IMG/VR virus record: IMGVR_UViG_3300032265_001397
Span: 1 to 45,230 of that record
Source of the DNA: a virus
Length of the DNA stretch: 45,230 nucleotides
Reading direction: 5' to 3' (one strand)
The notes under the pieces are model-generated. The model was given only the letters and a program-made list of their open reading frames with translations, was not told where the DNA came from and did no database searches. Shown piece after piece: positions 40,570 through 45,230 of this stretch. Numbering within the stretch: position 1 is the first letter of the stretch; each line of letters starts with the position of its first letter. The position numbers and the translations under genes were made by a program.

Positions 40570-41307
40570 ATGCAGATACAATTTAAACGGTTTTTCTCGG
40601 TTGATAGTCCCAAGGCCATCAAGGCAAACAAATTTGGCTATTTGAACGCTATCAACTATATGGCACCAGCAAGAACAGCCGGACATGGGGACATGTGCCC
40701 CGATGCTTCCAATGGTTGCAAGTCTATATGCTTGGGTGAGCATTCCGGCCAAGCTGCAATGCGTAAAGATGGTGAGGATAACGCTGTTACCCTATCCCGC
40801 AAGAATAAGATCATTTATTTCATGTCAGACCGGAAAGCATTTATGGCGGAGATGGTTGCGCATATCGCGAAACTAGAACAATCCGCCAAACGTGATAATT
40901 TAACCCTTGCTGTGCGTCCTAACGGATCGACGGATATTGCATGGGAAGGAATTCGCGATGAAAACGGTTTAACGGTCTTTGACCATTTCCCATCTATTCA
41001 GTTTCTCGACTACACCAAGAACCCGAGACGTTTCAAACGTCCATTACCATCTAACTACCATTTGACGTTTTCGCGATCCGAAACAAACGAAGCGCAATGC
41101 AAGGCACTACTTGCCCAAGGTGTCAATGTGGCTGTGATCTTTGCACATGGTTTACCCGTTATCCGCAATTTGTGGGGCCATCCTGTGATTGATGGTGATA
41201 AGCATGATTTGCGTTTTCTTGATCCGCAAGGTGTGGTTGTCGGATTAACACCAAAAGGAAACAAAGCAAAGCGTGACATGTCGGGCTTTGTGTTGCGCGA
41301 CTATTAA
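40570..41307 (+). CDS. GP88 family protein (phage 'gene product 88')
   Basis: 245 residues. Blocks in order: KANKFGYLNAINYMAPA, then MCPDASNGCKSICLG with C43, C50 and C54, VRPNGSTDIAWE, FPSIQFLDYTKNPRRF, SNYHLTFSRSE, VAVIFAHG and HDLRFLDPQGVVVGLTPKG. This is the complete plan of the family named after a mycobacteriophage gene, present in many phages and plasmids. The three clustered cysteines could hold a metal or iron-sulfur cluster; that is inference. Function is not established. It pairs divergently with the DUF932 gene around shared operators. Confidence 0.8.
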   Translation: MQIQFKRFFSVDSPKAIKANKFGYLNAINYMAPARTAGHGDMCPDASNGCKSICLGEHSGQAAMRKDGEDNAVTLSRKNKIIYFMSDRKAFMAEMVAHIAKLEQSAKRDNLTLAVRPNGSTDIAWEGIRDENGLTVFDHFPSIQFLDYTKNPRRFKRPLPSNYHLTFSRSETNEAQCKALLAQGVNVAVIFAHGLPVIRNLWGHPVIDGDKHDLRFLDPQGVVVGLTPKGNKAKRDMSGFVLRDY

Positions 41308-41313
41308 GGGATA

Positions 41314-41336
41314 GGGCGAAAGCCCCATTCTTTCCT
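41314..41336 (+). terminator. Weak terminator-like GAAA-loop hairpin
   Basis: GGGC (41314-41317), loop GAAA, GCCC (41322-41325), followed by CATTCTTTCCT. The stem is short and the T-run broken, so termination would be partial. Confidence 0.4.
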
Positions 41337-41339
41337 ATC

Positions 41340-41366
41340 TTGCAATTTGAACAACCCGTGTAAAAT
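41340..41366 (+). promoter_or_regulatory. Possible promoter for the 41408-42158 genes
   Basis: TTGCAA (41340-41345), 15-base spacer, TAAAAT (41361-41366). The boxes are good but the spacer is short. It lies in the only gap before three tightly spaced genes. Confidence 0.35.
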
Positions 41367-41407
41367 TTGCACAGTCTTATTGAACAATCTAGCCAAAAGG
41401 TGAACCA

Positions 41408-41737
41408 ATGATCTATGTCACATCCGCCAAAAAACTATCCGAAACACTTCCGATTATTAACGCATGCAATAAATTTCATACATACGAAACCGCGAGAAAC
41501 TATGCGGATGAATTCGTTCGTTTGCGTGGTCAACCCTGTTACATTTACAGTTTCGTTCAACACGAAACAATCGAACCAGAACTGCTAAGAACATTTCGCT
41601 TGGAATTCACCCGACTGGAAATTGACCAAATAGACGTAGAGGCAACCGATTTAGCAGAAGCAATCAAAATTGCCCGCTCTTCATTCCCCAAAAACGAATG
41701 GGAATTGATCCGCTCACACTTGATCGAAAAGGAATAA
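41408..41737 (+). CDS. Unknown protein (109 aa) with AIxIA motif
   Basis: 109 residues; AAAGGTG site. Blocks: VTSAKKLSETLPIINACNKF, TYETARNYADEFVRLRGQPC and EIDQIDVEATDLAEAIKIAR. The final 'v.A.d..eAIkIAr' resembles the proteins at 42006-42158 and 43440-43649, suggesting a shared alpha/beta unit. No known function. First of three genes separated by 5 bases each. Confidence 0.7.
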   Translation: MIYVTSAKKLSETLPIINACNKFHTYETARNYADEFVRLRGQPCYIYSFVQHETIEPELLRTFRLEFTRLEIDQIDVEATDLAEAIKIARSSFPKNEWELIRSHLIEKE

Positions 41738-41742
41738 CCAAA

Positions 41743-42000
41743 ATGACGCAAACCGTTTGGACCGTTTTAAACGATTCGACTATCATGGATCACCCAAGCA
41801 TCGCGGTGTTCAACCATCGGGCGGATGCTATGGCATTCATTAAGGAACTATTTGAATACTATCTGGAGGCATCCGAATTGCCGCCCGACATACTACCCGA
41901 ACCCATCGACTATTGGGATGGGGTTAGATACGATTTTGACCACCCAGACGGGTATTGTAGCGAATGGGCGTATATTTCCGATTCCGAAGTGCGGGAGTGA
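41743..42000 (+). CDS. Unknown protein (85 aa)
   Basis: 85 residues from the ATG at 41743, with AAGGA a few bases upstream. Blocks: TVWTVLNDSTIMDHPSIAVF, NHRADAMAFIKELFEYYLEA and DYWDGVRYDFDHPDGYCSEW. It is acidic and aromatic. No family recognised. Spaced five bases from both neighbours in a small operon. Confidence 0.65.
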   Translation: MTQTVWTVLNDSTIMDHPSIAVFNHRADAMAFIKELFEYYLEASELPPDILPEPIDYWDGVRYDFDHPDGYCSEWAYISDSEVRE

Positions 42001-42005
42001 CCAAA

Positions 42006-42158
42006 ATGCGTGAATTCACAGTGACGATGACCAAATTCTATGAAATTTCCATCCTCGCGGAAGACGAAGACCGCGCAATCGAAATTGCGGAAGAAACCCC
42101 CTTAACCGATTTGGGTTGGGAATTAACACATGTTGAATATGATACGGAAGGCGAATAA
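42006..42158 (+). CDS. Small protein (50 aa) with AIEIAEE motif
   Basis: 50 residues from the ATG at 42006, preceded by GGGAGTGA. Sequence MREFTVTMTKFYEISILAED, then EDRAIEIAEETPLTDLGWEL. It is a beta-strand followed by the helix 'eaAIEIAEE', also found in the protein at 43440-43649. Likely a small single-fold protein; function unknown. A terminator follows it. Confidence 0.7.
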   Translation: MREFTVTMTKFYEISILAEDEDRAIEIAEETPLTDLGWELTHVEYDTEGE

Positions 42159-42176
42159 TACCGAACGGTAAAACCG

Positions 42177-42205
42177 AAAGCCCCTGTGATGAGCGGGGGT
42201 TTTTT
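42177..42205 (+). terminator. Intrinsic terminator
   Basis: AAAGCCCC (42177-42184) pairs with GGGGTTTT (42196-42203) around an 11-base loop, with the T-run reaching 42205. It ends the three-gene unit 41408-42158. Confidence 0.7.
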
Positions 42206-42241
42206 CTTTCCCGAACAGGACACCAAACGATAGGATAGGAT

Positions 42242-42466
42242 ATGAAACCAAGGCACATAGAAGCCCAAGCACTGGCATCGCCGCTCTTCCGAAACCGAAT
42301 CAAACCGGACAAAAAGAAAGCGCAGAACAGGCGGAAATGCCGTTCCAAACCCCAGACAAACTTCACGATGACAAAGAGCAGGGGCGGGTCAAACCGCCCT
42401 TTTCTATTGATAAAACAATATACTAACCAAAACCAAACCGCAAGATATTACCCATTGACATATTAA
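42242..42466 (+). CDS. arfA: ArfA-like alternative ribosome-rescue factor with internal terminator
   Basis: The frame codes for 74 residues. The first 25 (KPRHIEAQALASPLFRNRIK) match the ArfA core, where E. coli has an 'aieALlhdPLFRqRv' sequence, and a basic stretch follows (KKKAQNRRKCRSKPQ). ArfA recruits release factor 2 to ribosomes stalled on mRNAs without a stop codon. An intrinsic terminator hairpin (42382-42403) lies inside the frame. Transcripts ending there would have about 54 codons and no stop, just as described for E. coli arfA, whose truncated product is the active one. The last 20 codons overlap the next gene's promoter. The KGKGSY motif is missing, so family membership is probable, not certain. 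Shine-Dalgarno AGGATAGGA is weak. Confidence 0.6.
   Translation: MKPRHIEAQALASPLFRNRIKPDKKKAQNRRKCRSKPQTNFTMTKSRGGSNRPFLLIKQYTNQNQTARYYPLTY
42382..42403 (+). terminator. Intrinsic terminator inside the ArfA-like frame
   Basis: GGGCGG (42382-42387), loop GTCAAA, CCGCCC (42394-42399), then TTTTCT. It falls at codons 47-54 of the ArfA-like frame, before its stop codon at 42464-42466. This would generate a nonstop transcript. Confidence 0.75.
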
Positions 42467-42482
42467 ACCTTTCGTTTAAAAT
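42455..42482 (+). promoter_or_regulatory. Sigma70-type promoter
   Basis: TTGACA (42455-42460), 16-base spacer, TAAAAT (42477-42482). The best promoter match in the plus block. It lies in the 3' end of the ArfA-like frame and drives the operon from 42526. Confidence 0.7.
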
Positions 42483-42503
42483 GATCGGCCAGTAGATCGG
42501 CCA
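42483..42503. promoter_or_regulatory. Tandem 9-bp repeat at the transcription start
   Basis: GATCGGCCA at 42483-42491 and again at 42495-42503, separated by GTA; spacing 12 bases. Each contains the GGCC palindrome. The position just after the -10 box suits a repressor site. Confidence 0.5.
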
Positions 42504-42525
42504 ACCTATGAAAGGGGTAACAAAC

Positions 42526-42720
42526 ATGAAGATTCGGTTTTATTACTGCCAGCAGTGCGGCAGCACTCACATCACTGCGCCCACTACAACCGAATGGGAT
42601 CAGACGACCCAGCAATGGGTTGCGGCACCACCCAATTTGGAAACCGGATTCTGTCGGGTCTGTGAGGGTCCAACACAAATCCGCGAGGGCTTAATTATGG
42701 AAAAATTTGGGGACAATTGA
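42526..42720 (+). CDS. Zinc-ribbon protein (64 aa)
   Basis: 64 residues from the ATG at 42526 with AAAGGGG upstream; an ATG at 42508 is in frame but has no site. C8-Q-Q-C11 and C43-R-V-C46 form a classical zinc ribbon (YYCQQCGSTHI and GFCRVCEGP). Such small ribbons often bind nucleic acid or RNA polymerase. Its stop overlaps the next ATG (TGATG). First gene after the strong promoter, so probably expressed early and well. Confidence 0.75.
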   Translation: MKIRFYYCQQCGSTHITAPTTTEWDQTTQQWVAAPPNLETGFCRVCEGPTQIREGLIMEKFGDN

Positions 42721-42944
42721 TGGACATTGTTGAAAAGCTGCGCGGCGCACACTGGGCTGACAAGATAGCTCATGAAGCCGCTACCGAAATTGAACGGTTA
42801 AACAAAGAAAGCAAACGACAAAAAGAATTGCTTCAACACTGGTTAGCTTGCTGTTTTGTGGATACCCGCAATGGCAGTGTGTCGTTTGGCATGGGCGTTA
42901 AAAAAGTTTGGTCAGAAACACACGAATTATTGCGGAAGGAATAG
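42720..42944 (+). CDS. Small helical protein (74 aa), 'MDIVxxLR' family
   Basis: 74 residues from the ATG overlapping the previous stop (TGATG). It begins MDIVEKLRGAHWADKIAHEA, then ATEIERLNKESKRQKELLQH. The pattern 'diverLR......a..AA.eIerLr' belongs to a very common small phage family of unknown role. The C-terminal half (CFVDTRNGSVSFGMGVKKVW) is extra. A paralogue follows directly. Confidence 0.75.
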   Translation: MDIVEKLRGAHWADKIAHEAATEIERLNKESKRQKELLQHWLACCFVDTRNGSVSFGMGVKKVWSETHELLRKE

Positions 42945-42946
42945 TG

Positions 42947-43132
42947 ATGGACATTGTTAAACGGTTGCGGAAATGGTTGACCGAAGAAAACACATACAAA
43001 TTGCTTTCTGATGCCGCTGACGAAATTGAACGGTTGCGGGGAGCATTGCGAGAAATTGCATCCATTGATTATCGTGGCCCAATGCCGGATGGCGTTCAAA
43101 TAGCCCGTAAAGCACTAGGGGAGAAAGAGTGA
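42947..43132 (+). CDS. Small helical protein (61 aa), paralogue of preceding gene
   Basis: 61 residues from the ATG at 42947 with GGAAGGA upstream. MDIVKRLRKWLTEENTYKLL, then SDAADEIERLRGALREIASI. It keeps the 'MDIVxxLR' and 'AA.EIERL' parts of the preceding gene but a different C-terminus (YRGPMPDGVQIARKAL). A tandem duplication followed by divergence is likely. Its stop overlaps the next ATG. Confidence 0.75.
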   Translation: MDIVKRLRKWLTEENTYKLLSDAADEIERLRGALREIASIDYRGPMPDGVQIARKALGEKE

Positions 43133-43368
43133 TGATCAAAATGACAAAGAACCGGATCAATGATCTGGAAATCGAAAATGTTTATTTGAAATCCGAATTG
43201 TTGGATCGCCCATCATTGCGGGATCAGTTTGCAATGGCGGTTTTAACTGGGATCATTACACGTTCCGCAACATATTTTGACGAAAACGGATTTAACCAAT
43301 TTGCAGTTTGGTCATACGAAATTGCGGATGCAATGCTTGCTGCACGAAACGAGTCAACCAAAAATTGA
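43132..43368 (+). CDS. Small conserved phage protein (78 aa)
   Basis: 78 residues from the ATG at 43132, overlapping the previous stop (TGATG). A coiled N-terminus (NRINDLEIENVYLKSELL) precedes SLRDQFAMAVLTGIITRSAT and FAVWSYEIADAMLAAR. The 'DqFAmaaL.gll' and 'YeiADAMLaAR' elements are those of a widespread short phage family without a known role. Last of four overlapping genes. Confidence 0.78.
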   Translation: MIKMTKNRINDLEIENVYLKSELLDRPSLRDQFAMAVLTGIITRSATYFDENGFNQFAVWSYEIADAMLAARNESTKN

Positions 43369-43439
43369 GCGGATTTGTTCGCCAGTTTGTCACTCGTAAC
43401 TGGTATGGTTACCCTGTTCACAACCATAGGAGAGCCAAC

Positions 43440-43649
43440 ATGGCTAAATACATCGTTTCTATTACTGCGCCGCTTATTCGAGAATACGAAATCGTAGCGG
43501 ACAGCGTTGAATCTGCTATCGAAATTGCGGAATTAGAATTCGTTCGCGATTTTCCTGTTGCCGCTAATACAAACGTGATCGACGAATTCGATACGGACGT
43601 TTCGGATGCGTACGAAATCGATAACGATGGCGAAATGATTGTTGCATGA
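43440..43649 (+). CDS. Small acidic protein (69 aa) with AIEIAE motif
   Basis: 69 residues, AGGAGAG site before the ATG. KYIVSITAPLIREYEIVADS, then VESAIEIAELEFVRDFPVAA, and an acidic tail (DEFDTDVSDAYEIDNDGE). The 'e..v.AdS.esAIEIAE' strand-helix unit repeats that of the 50-aa protein at 42006-42158. Strongly acidic overall, which is compatible with DNA mimicry or binding to a basic partner; that is speculation. Confidence 0.72.
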   Translation: MAKYIVSITAPLIREYEIVADSVESAIEIAELEFVRDFPVAANTNVIDEFDTDVSDAYEIDNDGEMIVA

Positions 43650-43654
43650 TAAAT

Positions 43655-43688
43655 GGGGGAGGGCCAAACTGGGGGGGAGCCCTCCCCC
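43655..43688. terminator. Strong bidirectional hairpin between convergent genes
   Basis: GGGGGAGGGC (43655-43664) pairs perfectly with GCCCTCCCCC (43679-43688). The 14-base loop itself holds seven Gs in a row. It separates the plus block from the primase-helicase gene. There is no long T-run on either side, so it may act by pausing or protecting 3' ends. Confidence 0.6.
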
Positions 43689-43749
43689 TTCATCAACCGC
43701 CGCAAAAGGAGCAAAAACAGCGGGACGAATCCTATTATAGCGCACGTAT

Positions 43750-45230
43750 TTATCGGAACAATCGGTTTCTCGTATCAAAATTCAAAACCGTGTACCCAAT
43801 CTTGCCAGCATCCGGTTGATACCGAATCTTTTTGATGTAGATACCCGTAGTCGTATCGTATTCTGGATCACCAATTCTTCCGACAATTACACCCAAATCG
43901 GCTTTGTTAGCCCAGTGGGAGCTGTCCGCGAGATTGTACAAACCCAGTTCCTCGCTATCCATTTGGCTAGATGCCTTGGTAGGATGAACCACTACTATCA
44001 CCAATACGTTATACTGCATAGCAAACGATTTTAGCTTTTTGATGGCGCGGCCAATGTATTCCGTTTGGCTTTCGTCCGCCTTCTTACGGTGTTCTATTTC
44101 GTTCCAAGGGTCAATCAATACGCATTTAACCCCTTCGCGGATCACTGCCGTTTGCATCTTATCCAACAACCAATCAATATCATGTTCGGTTTCAAGGTCA
44201 GCACGGTTTGGTGCGATGAACGTGAAATACTTGTTAATAAAGACGGTTGCCTTTTCCTTTAACGCTTGGGACGCATCTGCAAACTTCCCCCCAATAGCCG
44301 CACCCATGATCGCATGAGTAACGTACGGGGAGATTTGCATTTCGAATGACGCGACAGCGATAGGCCATTTATGCATCTTCGCGAGGTTCGCGACCAACTG
44401 CATGGTCCAAGTACTCTTCCCATGCCCCGGGAAGCCCCCTACAACCATGAAAGCACCCAAGTGAGGGGTCAGGTAGCCGTCAACCAATGGCCAGCCTGTA
44501 GAGTAGGTTTTTATCGGTTCTGCGGGCGGGAAATCCTGCTCTTTAAACAGACCATCGATAGGGTATGGCTTCGCGTTCTTGATTATGTCCAAAACAGTTT
44601 CCGCACCGTGTTGGACAAGGACGTCATTGAAGTCCTTACAACCATCCGGATATACCACAAACGAACACCGAACACGATCCAGCCTACGTACAAGTTCTTC
44701 TGCAAGTCGCTGACCAGCTTCATCACTATCCGCCGCTATTATGATTCGCGGGATTTTGGAAAGGCTATCCCAGTCATTAAGGATGAAACCGTATTTGACA
44801 TCCTGATCAACATTAATGGGATCATTTTCAGCAACGCGAATAAGCTGTCCATTACGATCACGAGGGGGAGGAGCCCCATCAGGAACGGAAACAACAAAAG
44901 GGTGACCGGAAACGGCAACAGAGAGAGCATCGACTTCACCTTCGGTAATAACAAGAGCCGCACGACTATCGTGCAACATTGGCTCATCCAAAATGTCAGC
45001 ATTAAAGAACTGCTTACGCCCGTCCTTCTTCTGCCAAAATGATTTTTGTGCGCCCCTATACTTCGCGCCTACTTCTACACCATTGCGGATGAAAGGGAAG
45101 ACAAATATGTCCCCCGTTTCATCTTGGAGGACTGAACCATCGGCTTCGCGCCTCCCGCTGTAGCACCCCATATGTTCGGCTATTGTCGGCGTCAACCCGC
45201 GACCCTCTAGCCATTTTGAATGTTTTTCCG
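43750..45230 (-). CDS. T7 gp4-like DNA primase-helicase, N-terminus beyond right edge
   Basis: The frame stays open to the right edge. The visible start KWLEGRGLTPTIAEHMG corresponds to the segment that follows the zinc finger in gp4-type primases, so only the N-terminal zinc domain is likely missing. Counting from TTG 45195: Toprim VITEGEVDALS at 82-92 and AADSDEAGQ at 154-162, then a RecA-like helicase with Walker A GGFPGHGKS at 253-261 and Walker B CVLIDPWNE near 365. The C-terminal region has VIVVVHPTKAS, typical for the DnaB/gp4 group. It unwinds DNA and makes primers at the fork. An expected polymerase gene would be further right. Confidence 0.88.
   Translation of the reverse strand, partial: EKHSKWLEGRGLTPTIAEHMGCYSGRREADGSVLQDETGDIFVFPFIRNGVEVGAKYRGAQKSFWQKKDGRKQFFNADILDEPMLHDSRAALVITEGEVDALSVAVSGHPFVVSVPDGAPPPRDRNGQLIRVAENDPINVDQDVKYGFILNDWDSLSKIPRIIIAADSDEAGQRLAEELVRRLDRVRCSFVVYPDGCKDFNDVLVQHGAETVLDIIKNAKPYPIDGLFKEQDFPPAEPIKTYSTGWPLVDGYLTPHLGAFMVVGGFPGHGKSTWTMQLVANLAKMHKWPIAVASFEMQISPYVTHAIMGAAIGGKFADASQALKEKATVFINKYFTFIAPNRADLETEHDIDWLLDKMQTAVIREGVKCVLIDPWNEIEHRKKADESQTEYIGRAIKKLKSFAMQYNVLVIVVVHPTKASSQMDSEELGLYNLADSSHWANKADLGVIVGRIGDPEYDTTTGIYIKKIRYQPDAGKIGYTVLNFDTRNRLFR

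Noticed and set aside
1-45230. Temperate phage or integrated prophage
   Set aside because: No integrase, excisionase, repressor of known type or attachment site is visible; the window is partial, so this is not final.

Overview
The window is a contiguous piece of a tailed double-stranded DNA bacteriophage (Caudoviricetes), most likely a podovirus-type virus from an environmental source. It is truncated at both ends: the leftmost gene continues past base 1 and the rightmost past base 45230. There is no sheath, no tape-measure gene of the siphovirus or myovirus kind, no integrase, no tRNA and no rRNA. The head genes resemble P22-like portal and adaptor sets. Very large, low-complexity 'internal virion' proteins at the left end resemble the ejection proteins of podoviruses. 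The host cannot be read directly. A small ArfA-like ribosome-rescue protein (42242-42466) hints at a beta- or gammaproteobacterial host, because ArfA is mainly known there; this is inference.

Layout. (1) 36476 to 1, minus strand: one long late block read right to left. It starts with packaging (small terminase, large terminase, portal). Next comes a basic GG-motif protein, a small protein, a GroES-like co-chaperonin, a coiled-coil scaffold candidate and an AT-hook-bearing protein. A capsid cassette follows (decoration-like protein, major capsid protein, a 409-aa surface protein, a His/Lys-rich protein), bracketed by two intrinsic terminators. After it lie small conserved proteins, head-tail connector and neck proteins, a Zn-ribbon structural protein, a large set of modular tail-fibre-like proteins with a cupin, a holin candidate, a second adaptor and a nozzle-like protein. 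The block ends with the ejection genes: a GNAT-like protein, a 1246-aa virion protein with a peptidoglycan-hydrolase-like domain, and a >1361-aa large polyvalent protein. (2) 36539 to 43649, mostly plus strand: about 19 small early-type genes, nearly all of unknown function, interrupted by a divergent DUF932/GP88 pair and by a 463-base gene-free region dense in palindromes. (3) 43750 to the right edge, minus strand: a T7 gp4-like primase-helicase that meets the small-gene block convergently at a strong hairpin.

How it fits together. The minus block builds the virion: terminase and portal fill a capsid assembled with scaffold and co-chaperonin, adaptors and nozzle close it, fibres bind the host, and the left-end proteins probably leave with the DNA. 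The plus block probably acts early on host takeover and regulation. The observations most worth following are: the ArfA-like frame with an intrinsic terminator inside it; a pair of GNRA-loop intergenic hairpins that covary; a short GG-[basic/any]-[V/I]-H motif shared by many virion proteins; the palindrome-rich region at 37938-38400; and the operator-like repeats between the DUF932 and GP88 genes.
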